From Syntrophorhabdaceae bacterium (GTDB lineage Bacteria > Desulfobacterota > Syntrophorhabdia > Syntrophorhabdales > Syntrophorhabdaceae): DNA of 64,000 bases. Position numbers and translations under genes: made by a program. This document shows, piece by piece, positions 36,949 through 45,069 of this stretch. The notes under the pieces are model-generated. The model worked only from the letters and a program-made list of their open reading frames with translations. It was not told the DNA's origin and made no database searches. Numbering within the stretch: the first letter of the stretch is position 1; each line of letters starts with the position of its first letter. The stretch lies in contig JAGOOA010000001.1 in the NCBI GenBank assembly GCA_017992765.1, positions 128,572 to 192,571 of the forward strand. Direction: 5' to 3'.

Positions 36949-37874
36949 AATGCAGGGTCTGCGGAAAACCGGCTAGCATCAACCTCCGGTCATATAAGAC
37001 CGCCCTCTGCGAAGAGGATTTCATCGCCTTCTTAGAGAAGAGGGTCTCCACCACCATAAAGAAATACAGCCTCATTGATGAAGCCGACAAGCCGGTCGTG
37101 GCGGTATCCGGCGGCAAAGACAGCCTGTCCCTGTGGTACATGATGAACAGGCTCGGGTATGCCGCGGACGGGATCTACGTCGACCTCGGCATAGAGGGCT
37201 ATTCCGCGCGGTCGTTTGAGAAGATCATGCAGATGGCGGATATGCTGCAGCGGAAGGTCTACATCTTCCATGTCCGCAATACGTTGCAGAAGGGGATAGA
37301 CGGCGTCGCAAAGGTCATCAGGAGACCCACGTGTTCTGCCTGCGGGACGATAAAGCGGTACATCATGAACAGGGTATGCATCGACAAAGGGTATACGCTC
37401 CTCGCCACAGGCCACAACCTCGACGACGAGGCATCGGCCCTTTTCGGGAATGTCCTCTACTGGAAGAAGGAGTATCTCTGGAAGAAAAACGTCGTCCTTG
37501 AGGGCAAAGACGACCATCTCGTGAAAAAGATAAAGCCCTTCTTTTTATGTTCCGAGAGGGAGATCGCGGCCTATGCGATCATGAAGGGCATCGATTACAT
37601 CTACGAGGAATGCCCTTTCTCCAAAGACGCGAAGACCCTCGCCTACAAAGGCATCCTGAACCGCATCGAGGAGTCGTCGCCGGGCACGAAAATAATGTTT
37701 GTGAAAGGCTACCTCAACGTGGTAAAGGAAAAAGGTGACGAAAAGGAAGACAGCAGTGAAGGCCGCTACTGCCAGCAATGCGGCTACCCTACGTTCAGCG
37801 ATAAATGCAGCTTCTGCCGGCTCCTCGACAAGTTCGGGACGGGGCGTTACGTGGAGTTCGACCGATATGGCTGA
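36945..37874 (+). CDS. TtuA/Ncs6-type tRNA 2-thiolation protein
   Basis: 309 residues. An N-terminal zinc finger (CRVCG near 3, then ALCEEDF) precedes the ATP PP-loop VVAVSGGKDSLS (about 50-61). The catalytic region includes RRPTCSACGTIKR near 128, TGHNLDDEA near 155 and EECPFS near 225. A second zinc finger (CQQCG, CSFC) closes the protein. This is the TtuA group (s2T54 in thermophiles, cytosolic U34 thiolation in eukaryotes), which uses a 4Fe-4S cluster. MnmA in the same window covers U34, so this one probably modifies a different position. Translationally coupled to the sulfur carrier. Confidence 0.85.
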   Translation: MKCRVCGKPASINLRSYKTALCEEDFIAFLEKRVSTTIKKYSLIDEADKPVVAVSGGKDSLSLWYMMNRLGYAADGIYVDLGIEGYSARSFEKIMQMADMLQRKVYIFHVRNTLQKGIDGVAKVIRRPTCSACGTIKRYIMNRVCIDKGYTLLATGHNLDDEASALFGNVLYWKKEYLWKKNVVLEGKDDHLVKKIKPFFLCSEREIAAYAIMKGIDYIYEECPFSKDAKTLAYKGILNRIEESSPGTKIMFVKGYLNVVKEKGDEKEDSSEGRYCQQCGYPTFSDKCSFCRLLDKFGTGRYVEFDRYG

Positions 37875-37913
37875 TATGCGATTGACTTCGGGCAGGGGGA
37901 ATGACATAATTCC

Positions 37914-39290
37914 ATGAGCATGATAGACGGCATTTCCCAGCTCCTTTTCAATGTCTACGAGGCCTTTACCGTTGCCCTCTACGTGAAGGGCAACGAACAC
38001 CTGAACTGCATCTCATCTGTCACCTTTGCAAAAAGCTTTGACAAGGACAGGCACATCCCCATAGAGGGAACGCTCCCCGGCTGGGTCATAAAACACAATG
38101 AGCCGCTGATAATACCAAATTTTGACAAGGACGAGGACGCGCTCGGCTACTATGGCGCCTCCGAAGGGATCAAATCCTTCATGGGATTCCCCGTGGATGC
38201 CGATGCCGTCGTCATTGTGGACAGCAAGAAGAAATATGTTTTTACAGACAGGGAAAAAAAGATCCTCGGTTTTTTTGTCTCTGTTATCCGCGAAGAGATC
38301 GAAAGGGCAAGCAGGGAGCGGGAGGTTGAAGAGGCCATTGAAGATTTCTATGCAGAGAAGCGCATCATGGGCCTCTTTAACGGGCTCAACCTTGGGAAGA
38401 TCGCTGTCGACGAGATCCTGAAAGAGGTTTTAAGCATCTCCGGCGGAGATTTTTGTTTCGTCGGAGTGGAAAAGAACGGGAGGCTGTCTATCACGGATGT
38501 ATACGGGGTGGACCGCCCCGATGAGCTGAAAAGGGACTGCCAGCCGGGCGCCAGCATCGCATCGATGGTAATGGAGGGGGGGCGGGAGCTCCTGCTTCCT
38601 TACAACAGCGGCTACCTGAGGGAAAAACCCCTTTTTTTTTCCAATGAACCGATCAAGGCACGGCAGTTCTTCGGTTTCCCTCTTGCGACAGACGACGCGA
38701 TCCTCGGCGTCCTGGGGTTTGTCTCGCTCATCGATGTGAAGCTGAAAGAACAGTTTATCGGCGTCCTGAGAAATGTTTCAACGTTCTTGTCGCTCTATTA
38801 CTCATCGCGATGGATGAAGGAGCACATCAACAGGTTAAAGGATTTCGAACCGGTAACGGGGGCTATACAGTTCTCGTCGTTCCTTGGCATAATCGATAAG
38901 ATGATAAAAAAGAATGAAAAATTTTCGCTGCTGTCCGTAAAGGTCCTGCACGTGAAAACATATAACAAAAGGATGGGATATGAATTTACTCATAACCTTC
39001 TGCGGCGGATATTTCAGGTCATCCAGTATTCTGCGGGGCCGCAGGCCTACATCTCGCGGAAGGGCGGAGGCCGCTTCTATATCGCGGTGAAAGGAAGTGA
39101 TATGGTTGAGGTGCGAAATATGATAAAACTTATACAGTATACCGGCCACAAGATCCTGTCGGAAGAGCGGGCCTTTGACAGAGGCGACCTCATTGAATGC
39201 AACACGAGCATGTTCCCCGAGGACAGCAAAGACCTCTGGGAACTTCTTGAGAAAGCAAAGGACGGGAAGCATAGAAAGATCATTGAATAA
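37914..39290 (+). CDS. GAF-domain protein with degenerate GGDEF domain
   Basis: 458 residues. A first GAF-like domain spans about 1-125, a short helix about 125-150, and a second GAF-like domain about 150-300 (SISGGDFCFVGVEKNGRL, FFGFPLATDDAILGVLGF). The C-terminal 155 residues look like a diguanylate cyclase fold. The signature position reads RKGGGRF (near 381), so it probably cannot make c-di-GMP. It ends 16 bases before mreB and is likely in the same operon. No signal peptide or membrane segment. Confidence 0.65.
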   Translation: MSMIDGISQLLFNVYEAFTVALYVKGNEHLNCISSVTFAKSFDKDRHIPIEGTLPGWVIKHNEPLIIPNFDKDEDALGYYGASEGIKSFMGFPVDADAVVIVDSKKKYVFTDREKKILGFFVSVIREEIERASREREVEEAIEDFYAEKRIMGLFNGLNLGKIAVDEILKEVLSISGGDFCFVGVEKNGRLSITDVYGVDRPDELKRDCQPGASIASMVMEGGRELLLPYNSGYLREKPLFFSNEPIKARQFFGFPLATDDAILGVLGFVSLIDVKLKEQFIGVLRNVSTFLSLYYSSRWMKEHINRLKDFEPVTGAIQFSSFLGIIDKMIKKNEKFSLLSVKVLHVKTYNKRMGYEFTHNLLRRIFQVIQYSAGPQAYISRKGGGRFYIAVKGSDMVEVRNMIKLIQYTGHKILSEERAFDRGDLIECNTSMFPEDSKDLWELLEKAKDGKHRKIIE

Positions 39291-39306
39291 ATAAAGGAGG
39301 GTGGTA

Positions 39307-40338
39307 ATGAGTTTTTTAAGAAAATTATTTGGAATGCTACATACCCATCTTGCTATGGACCTTGGTACAGCGAACACCCTCATATACATGAAAGGAGAGG
39401 GCATCATCCTGAACCAACCTTCGGTCGTCGCCATTGACAACAACTCCGGCAAGGTCATCGCGGTGGGTAAAGAGGCAAAGGAATATATCGGAAGGACGCC
39501 TCCCAACATCAGCGCGATAAGGCCTTTAAAAGACGGCGTCATTGCCGATTTCGAGGTTGCCAAGGCGATGATCAAATACTTTTTAAAGGCCGCCAGCACC
39601 GAGCGGAAGATATCGAGGCCAAAGATGGTCGTGGGGGTCCCCTCGGGGATTACGCAGGTTGAGAAGAAAGCGGTCATAGACGCCTGTTTTCAGGTCGGCA
39701 TAAGGGATGTCTATCTTATCGAAGAACCGATGGCCGCAGCCATAGGGGCCGGGATGCCCATTGAGCTTCCGAAGGGGAATATGATCATAGATATCGGCGG
39801 AGGCACCACGGAGGTTGCCATTATCAGCCTCTCGGCCATTGCGTACAGCGAATCGCTAAGGGTCGCCGGGGATGAACTCGATGAAGCGATCGTCAGGTAT
39901 CTTCAGAAAAAGCTTCAGCTTGCCGTGGGGGTGATCGCCGCAGAAAAGATAAAGATCGAAGGGGCGTCGGCATTCCCCATCGATTCGCTGAGCGACTCTA
40001 TAAACGTTGTCGGGAAAGACCTTCTCACCAGCATACCGAAAACGGTCAAGATCCAGAAAGAGGACGTGAGGGAGGCGATCGAGGAGCCTGTGGCGGCGAT
40101 CATCGATGCCGTCAGAAGGGCGCTGGAGAAACTGCCGGCGGAGTTTATCTCCGACCTCAATGAATCAGGGATCGTTTTAACAGGCGGGGGGGCGCTCCTG
40201 AAGGGGCTTGCCCAGAGGATAGAGAACGAAACAGGGGTTGTGGTCACCATCGCCGATGACCCCCTTACCTCGGTTACCATGGGCTGCGGCAGGGCCCTTG
40301 AGGACATGGCAAAATATAAGAAGGTATTCATCAACTAA
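39307..40338 (+). CDS. mreB: Rod-shape-determining protein MreB
   Basis: 343 residues from ATG 39307; AAAGGAGGG lies 6 bases upstream, and the in-frame GTG 39301 overlaps it. Actin fold: phosphate 1 loop AMDLGTANTLIY (17-28), VVGVPSGITQVEK near 110, connect/phosphate 2 MIIDIGGGTTEVAIISL near 160, adenosine loop GIVLTGGGALLKGL near 290. N-terminal SFLRKLFGMLHTH is a likely amphipathic membrane anchor. Guides lateral cell-wall synthesis with MreCD and RodA, none of which are in the window. Confidence 0.96.
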   Translation: MSFLRKLFGMLHTHLAMDLGTANTLIYMKGEGIILNQPSVVAIDNNSGKVIAVGKEAKEYIGRTPPNISAIRPLKDGVIADFEVAKAMIKYFLKAASTERKISRPKMVVGVPSGITQVEKKAVIDACFQVGIRDVYLIEEPMAAAIGAGMPIELPKGNMIIDIGGGTTEVAIISLSAIAYSESLRVAGDELDEAIVRYLQKKLQLAVGVIAAEKIKIEGASAFPIDSLSDSINVVGKDLLTSIPKTVKIQKEDVREAIEEPVAAIIDAVRRALEKLPAEFISDLNESGIVLTGGGALLKGLAQRIENETGVVVTIADDPLTSVTMGCGRALEDMAKYKKVFIN

Positions 40339-40393
40339 GCGCAGAAAGACGAAGGACGAATAATAGAGATAAAGAACAAATGGCCAGGTATAA

Positions 40394-40789
40394 ATGTCTA
40401 ATGACGGGAAGAAAAAGCTTCTTCAAAGTGTAAACGACCTGGAGGTATATAAAATTGCCTTTGAGACTTCAATGGCAATTTTCGAAATCTCAAAGACTTT
40501 TCCAAAAGAAGAAAGATATTCGCTTACTGATCAGGTCCGCAGATCATCACGATCAGTATGTGCGAATCTTGCTGAGGGGTGGCGAAAACGAAGATATAAG
40601 GCTGTTTTCATAAACAAATTACTCGATGCCGCACAGGAAGCGGCAGAGACCCAGACATGGCTGGAATTTGCTTTGGCAAGTAACTATATGAATAAAGAAC
40701 AATATAATGCTTTGAACGAACATTATGAGCACATCTTCGCAATGCTAAACAGCATGGAAAAGAAGGCAGATACTTTCTGCAGACAATGA
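40394..40789 (+). CDS. Four-helix bundle protein (S23/IVP family)
   Basis: 131 residues: LEVYKIAFETSMAIFEISKT, SLTDQVRRSSRSVCANLAEG, WLEFALAS. This family is often encoded in intervening sequences of 23S rRNA genes but also occurs as free genes; there is no rRNA here. Base composition is more AT-rich than its neighbours, suggesting recent arrival. Function unknown. Confidence 0.85.
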   Translation: MSNDGKKKLLQSVNDLEVYKIAFETSMAIFEISKTFPKEERYSLTDQVRRSSRSVCANLAEGWRKRRYKAVFINKLLDAAQEAAETQTWLEFALASNYMNKEQYNALNEHYEHIFAMLNSMEKKADTFCRQ

Positions 40790-40860
40790 TTTTATCGTCT
40801 TTCGTCCCAGCGATCCTGCTTTAGCGGGAGAGCGGTCGTCCCTCGTCCTTCCGTCTTTTC

Positions 40861-42843
40861 TCAGTATTCCGTTATCTGCCATTCGTCGTAATGGCTGCCG
40901 CTTAATTCCGAAATGAACCGCGACGGCTTCAGGATCACATGCCCTACCTGCCTGTCAAAAACAAGCATGGGATAGCAGAGGTAAAGCTCGTCCATGGCCC
41001 TCGTGGCAGCCACATAGAACAGCCTCCTCTCTTCTTCCAGCCCGCCGTCTTCAATGGCTTTGGGGTTGGGGAACCTCCCCTCGGCGCACCATATTATGAA
41101 CACCACCTTCCACTCAAGCCCCTTTGCCTGATGGATCGTGCTCAGGATGACCCGCTCTTCGTCCCTGTCCGCAGCAATGATCTCTTCTCCGCTTATGCCG
41201 CTCATCAGGGAAAGCTCGCTCAAAAAATTTTCCAGCGACTGGTATTTTGTGGAGAAATTGATCAGCTGCCCAAGGTCTTCGAGCCTCGATTCATAATTGG
41301 GATAATTGAATTTCAGGTATTCCGTGTAGCCGTGCTTGAGGACGGCGGTGATCATATCTGAGAGGGCCTCCTGTTCGTAAAGGTCCGTGAGCTCCCTGAA
41401 CAGCCTTGACCATGTCTCGAGGGTGTCTTTCTGGATGTTCTTGAACTGGCCGGCTATCTTTTTCGAGACCAAAAGGTCAAAGGGGTTGCCGGAGGCCTTC
41501 ATATAGGCATATATCCTTTCCGCCGTCTTCCTGCCTATCTTTGGGAATATCCTGAGCATCCTCAGCCACGAGACCTCGTCGTCGGGGTTTACCATGACAC
41601 GCAGGAACGAGACAACGTCCTTGATGTGGGCCTGTTCGAAGAAGCGAAGGCCGCTTCTTATCTCAAAGGAAATATCCCTTCTCGTGAGCTCCATCTGCAG
41701 TTCCATGCAGTGGTAATGGGCCCTGTAGAGGACGGCTACATGGTCGAGCGGCACCCCTTCGTCCCGCAGCTCAAGTATGCGCTGGACAACGAATTCGGCC
41801 TGTTGGATCACGTCCCTGGAAGGCGCTACGACAGGTATGACGCCGCTTTTTTTTATGCTCCGGAGGACCTTGAAGAACTGCTGCTTGTTGTGCGATATGG
41901 AGTTGTTTGCAAGCCCCAGTATCTCCGGGGTGCTCCTGTAATTTGTCTCGAGCTTGAAGATCTTTGCCTCTTCATACTTTTTCGGGAACTCGAATATGTT
42001 CTGAAAATTCGCGCCCCTGAATGAATAGATGCTCTGAGCGTCATCGCCGACGACCATGACGTTGCGGTTGATGAGGCCCATGAAGTCCACGATCTCAGAC
42101 TGTATCCTGTTCGTGTCCTGGTACTCATCGACGAGGATGTGGGTGAACGTGCCGGCGTAGAGCCTTCGAAGGTGCTCGTTCTCGGCAAGCACCCTGTGCC
42201 AGTAATAGAGGAGGTCATCGAAATCCATGGCGTTGGTGAGCCTCTTCTTCTCCGTGTAGAGCCGGTAAACCTGCGAGATCTCATCGACGATGTCGCAGAA
42301 ATAAGGGGTCTTTTCCCCGATAGACTCCTCGATGCTGCTCATCGTGTTGACGCAGTAGCTGAATATCTCTTTCAGCACCCCTCCCTTCGGGAACATCCGC
42401 GCCTTCGTGTCTATCTTTGATTCTTTAAGGACGACCTCGACGAGGTCCTTTGCGTCCTCGTTGTCAAGTATGGTGAAGTTCTTTTTAAAACCCGCCAGCT
42501 CGCAGTTCTGCCGCAGGATCATGTTCCCGATGTGGTGGAACGTCCCCCCCCAGATATACCGGGTGTCGATCTTCAGCAGGTGCTCTACCCTGTGGAGCAT
42601 TTCACGGGCAGCCTTGTTTGTAAAGGTGAGGAGGAGTATGCCGTTGGGGGATGCGCCCTTTTCAAGCAGCCTCGCGACCCTGTATGTTACAACCCGCGTC
42701 TTTCCGCTCCCTGCCCCCGCGATGACGAGTATGGGGCCGCCCTCGTCCATTACAACCTTAAGCTGCTCTTCGTTGAGCTCCTTTTCATAGTCGATGCGCG
42801 GCGTGGAAGGCGCGACGTCCCTGTGGATGGTATATCGCTTCAT
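40861..42843 (-). CDS. UvrD/PcrA-type ATP-dependent DNA helicase
   Basis: About 660 residues from ATG 42843, where family homology begins (MKRYTIHRD, then IDYEKELNEEQL). An in-frame ATG at 42897 has a better Shine-Dalgarno (GAAGG) and would add 18 residues. Motifs: IAGAGSGKTRVVTYRVARLL (Walker A), LLTFTNKAAREML, LVDEYQDTNRIQSEIV, VVGDDAQSIYSFRGANFQN, LETNYRSTPEIL, STIHQAKGLEWKVVFIIW and LFYVAATRAMDELYLC. A 3'-5' helicase for repair or replication restart. The second SF1A helicase in the window; this one is the more standard. Confidence 0.9.
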   Translation of the reverse strand: MKRYTIHRDVAPSTPRIDYEKELNEEQLKVVMDEGGPILVIAGAGSGKTRVVTYRVARLLEKGASPNGILLLTFTNKAAREMLHRVEHLLKIDTRYIWGGTFHHIGNMILRQNCELAGFKKNFTILDNEDAKDLVEVVLKESKIDTKARMFPKGGVLKEIFSYCVNTMSSIEESIGEKTPYFCDIVDEISQVYRLYTEKKRLTNAMDFDDLLYYWHRVLAENEHLRRLYAGTFTHILVDEYQDTNRIQSEIVDFMGLINRNVMVVGDDAQSIYSFRGANFQNIFEFPKKYEEAKIFKLETNYRSTPEILGLANNSISHNKQQFFKVLRSIKKSGVIPVVAPSRDVIQQAEFVVQRILELRDEGVPLDHVAVLYRAHYHCMELQMELTRRDISFEIRSGLRFFEQAHIKDVVSFLRVMVNPDDEVSWLRMLRIFPKIGRKTAERIYAYMKASGNPFDLLVSKKIAGQFKNIQKDTLETWSRLFRELTDLYEQEALSDMITAVLKHGYTEYLKFNYPNYESRLEDLGQLINFSTKYQSLENFLSELSLMSGISGEEIIAADRDEERVILSTIHQAKGLEWKVVFIIWCAEGRFPNPKAIEDGGLEEERRLFYVAATRAMDELYLCYPMLVFDRQVGHVILKPSRFISELSGSHYDEWQITEY

Positions 42844-43151
42844 CGGCGTAACATTATCCTGCATGGGAGGGTGGAAGTCAAGGAACAGATAGGGCATAGC
42901 AAAACCTTCGTGAGGCGTAAGTCGTAAGGCGTGAGAGGAAAAGACGAGATACGAGGCAAGAGACACGAGGATGCTGCGGAGAATTTCGTGTTTATTGTTT
43001 ATGTTGGTTTTTATCAATGATTTTTTTCGCTTTTTTTGGTAGACTCAAATATTAGTTCTTTGTTCATGGCTGATGGCTCATAGTGAACAGCACTGCTTAC
43101 TTTGTTTAGTTTCTGCTGTCAGCTAATGAGCTGATTTTACAGGAGGGTGTT
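42844..43151. repeat. 308-base spacer, heptamers and AT-rich run
   Basis: Bases 42910-42932 hold GTGAGGC/GTAAGTC/GTAAGGC heptamers and 42943-42970 an ACGAGAT/ACGAGGC/ACACGAGG run. An AT-rich, T-run-containing stretch follows (42985-43060). GCTGATG/GCTCATA units lie at 43068-43084 and CTGTCAGCTAATGAGCTG at 43118-43135. AGGAGG at 43141-43146 serves the small gene below. Confidence 0.65.
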
Positions 43152-43244
43152 ATGGCAGAAAAAAATAAACAAAAAAGAGAAACCAAAAAAGCCCCAAAGA
43201 AATCTTTGAAAGAAAAAAGGAAAGAGAAGCAGGAAAAAAGGTAA
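43152..43244 (+). CDS. 30-residue lysine-rich peptide
   Basis: ATG 43152 to TAA 43242-43244, with AGGAGG five bases before the start. The 30-residue product is almost entirely K, E, R, Q and A (it starts MAEKNKQKRETKKAP and ends KEKRKEKQEKR). The good Shine-Dalgarno, upstream spacer and position 40 bases before adk support a real gene. It would be an extremely basic disordered peptide, perhaps RNA- or ribosome-associated. Function unknown. Confidence 0.65.
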   Translation: MAEKNKQKRETKKAPKKSLKEKRKEKQEKR

Positions 43245-43284
43245 TAGATCTTTTTATAACAATTTGTCATAAGGAGGACGTGAG

Positions 43285-43929
43285 ATGAGAATCGTATTAT
43301 TGGGAGCCCCCGGTGCCGGGAAGGGCACAGTGGCAAAGATGCTGACGGATTATGACGGTTCGGTGCAGATATCGACAGGAGATATTCTGAGAAACGCCGT
43401 TAAGGCGGGAAGCGAGCTTGGTAAAAAGGCGCAGGGTTTTATGGAGCGCGGCGAGCTTGTCCCCGACGACCTCATCATGGATATCATGGAGGCAAGGCTG
43501 CAGGAGCCGGATTGCGCGAAGGGATTTCTTCTTGACGGTTTTCCGAGAACGATCCCTCAGGCAGAGGCGCTGAAAAAATTGCTGGTGAAGATCAACCTGA
43601 AGCTCGACAGGGTTATAAACCTCGATGTCCCCAAAGATGTCATACTGGACAGGCTGACGACCAGGAGGACCTGCTCTAACCCTGATTGCCAGGAGATATA
43701 TAACATCAAGAGCAAACCGCCGAAACCGGACGGGACCTGCGTGAAATGCGGAGCCCCCGCTGTCCAGCGCGCCGACGAGACGGTAGAGGCAATTACAAAA
43801 CGCCTTGAAACATATAATGAAAAGACCGCACCCCTCATCGATTTTTACAAGAAAGAAGGCCTTGCAACGACCATCAGCTCATTGAGCAGCGAAGAGATCG
43901 TTGACCAGATAAAGAAAGCCGTAAAATAG
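43285..43929 (+). CDS. adk: Adenylate kinase with zinc-type LID
   Basis: 214 residues. P-loop GAPGAGKGT (7-15), QISTGDILR near 30, LDGFPRTIPQAEAL near 82. The LID has four Cys (TCSNPDC near 130, then CVKCGAP near 152), so it is a structural zinc site. Interconverts ATP+AMP and 2 ADP. AAGGAGG precedes ATG 43285. Confidence 0.97.
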   Translation: MRIVLLGAPGAGKGTVAKMLTDYDGSVQISTGDILRNAVKAGSELGKKAQGFMERGELVPDDLIMDIMEARLQEPDCAKGFLLDGFPRTIPQAEALKKLLVKINLKLDRVINLDVPKDVILDRLTTRRTCSNPDCQEIYNIKSKPPKPDGTCVKCGAPAVQRADETVEAITKRLETYNEKTAPLIDFYKKEGLATTISSLSSEEIVDQIKKAVK

Positions 43930-43937
43930 TAAGATAC

Positions 43938-44034
43938 AGGTGATAGGTCATAGGTCACGGGTGATGGGGGGATCAAAAAAAAGATCCCCCTGGAATCCAT
44001 AACCCTTTTTTCCCGTCACCTATGACCTATCACC
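43938..44034. terminator. Long inverted repeat with nested stem-loop after adk
   Basis: Outer arms 43938-43961 and 44012-44034 are heptamers (GGTGATA, GGTCATA, GGTCACG and their inverse) and pair over about 23 bases with one mismatch. Nested inside is GGGGGATC (43967-43974), an A8 loop and GATCCCCC (43983-43990). No T-run directly follows, so termination is plausible but not certain. Located 8 bases after the adk stop. Confidence 0.6.
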
Positions 44035-44052
44035 CATAACCTTATTTTATCC

Positions 44053-44871
44053 ATGCAATTCGGCTTCTCTACATATTTCTGCATGCACAAGCCCATCGGG
44101 CAGATAGTCGGTGAGCTCGCCCAGAAAGGGGTCGGGACGATCGAGCTGTCCTATGAGCTGCCCCATGTCCTGGCCATGGACGAACCTTTTATCGCACAGG
44201 CCAACGGGCTCCGGGAAAATGGCGTAGCGTTCTCCATGCACGGCCCTTTCTTTGAGATCAACCTTGGAAGCTACATTGAAGAGATAAGGGCCATATCGAA
44301 AGAGCGGCACAAGAAGGCCGTTGTCCTGGCAGCGAAGATCGGCTGCGATCCTCTTGTCGTCCATCCCGGCTATTCTTTTTTGACAAAGAGGGTGAAGAAG
44401 ATCGAGGACCGGCTGAGGATGAAATTTATCGAAGATCTGCGGGAGATAACCGACTATGCACGTCAACAGGGGGTGAGGATCGCCCTTGAAAACGTCCACA
44501 TGCCCTATTTCTTTTTCTGCGACCCTGGCGAGTTTCCTGAATTGCAGCAATCCGCGCCTGGCATAGGGATGACCCTTGACCTCGGCCATGCCTACATCAC
44601 AAAGCGCACAAACGGCTCGAAGGACCCTGAAGGCGAAATTTTAGCCGATGTGCGCACCATCGGCATAGAAAACATCTTTCACGTCCATCTCCATAACAAT
44701 ACGGGAGAGAAGGATGACCACCAGTTCCTCGGAGGCGACATGGATATGAAAAGGCTCGTCGGCGGCCTCAAGGACCTTGGCTACGACGGGAAGATCATTG
44801 TCGAGAGCTTTGAGATAGAGCAGTACGGCGTTGAACCATTGCTGGAGAGGCTCAAATCGATCTCAGCGTAA
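44053..44871 (+). CDS. Sugar phosphate isomerase/epimerase-like TIM barrel
   Basis: 272 residues of the xylose isomerase-like/endonuclease IV-like fold. Metal-binding stretches: VAFSMHGPFFEINLG near 60, DPLVVHPGYS near 98, IALENVHMP near 145, GMTLDLGHAY near 175, HVHLHNNTGEKDDHQFLGGD near 215 and IIVESFE near 250. Could be an isomerase, an epimerase or an AP endonuclease relative. No Shine-Dalgarno is visible before ATG 44053. Confidence 0.75.
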   Translation: MQFGFSTYFCMHKPIGQIVGELAQKGVGTIELSYELPHVLAMDEPFIAQANGLRENGVAFSMHGPFFEINLGSYIEEIRAISKERHKKAVVLAAKIGCDPLVVHPGYSFLTKRVKKIEDRLRMKFIEDLREITDYARQQGVRIALENVHMPYFFFCDPGEFPELQQSAPGIGMTLDLGHAYITKRTNGSKDPEGEILADVRTIGIENIFHVHLHNNTGEKDDHQFLGGDMDMKRLVGGLKDLGYDGKIIVESFEIEQYGVEPLLERLKSISA

Positions 44872-45069
44872 TAATCCCAGATTTTCCATTAGGATTAGCA
44901 CAGTGTCAGGCTCTTCCCCGCAAACACGCTCATTTAAGCTCCTGCGGCTAAATTCGCTCGCGTTCGGCTTCGGAACTTTTGCTTACGCAAAAGACCGAGC
45001 TTCCTCGCCTCACGACGGTTTGCTAAAGGAGAGCCCGACACCGTGCTAATGACTTATCTGGGATAATTA
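44869..45069. repeat. 201-bp imperfect palindromic element
   Basis: Ends are inverted: TAATAATCCCAGAT (44869-44882) against ATCTGGGATAATTA (45056-45069). An inner pair follows, AGCACAGTGTCAGGCTC against GAGCCCGACACCGTGCT, nearly complementary. The centre contains TTTTGC-TTAC-GCAAAA (44986-45001). The outer arms include the stop codons of both converging genes. It could be a small non-autonomous mobile element, or a bidirectional terminator. Confidence 0.7.
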
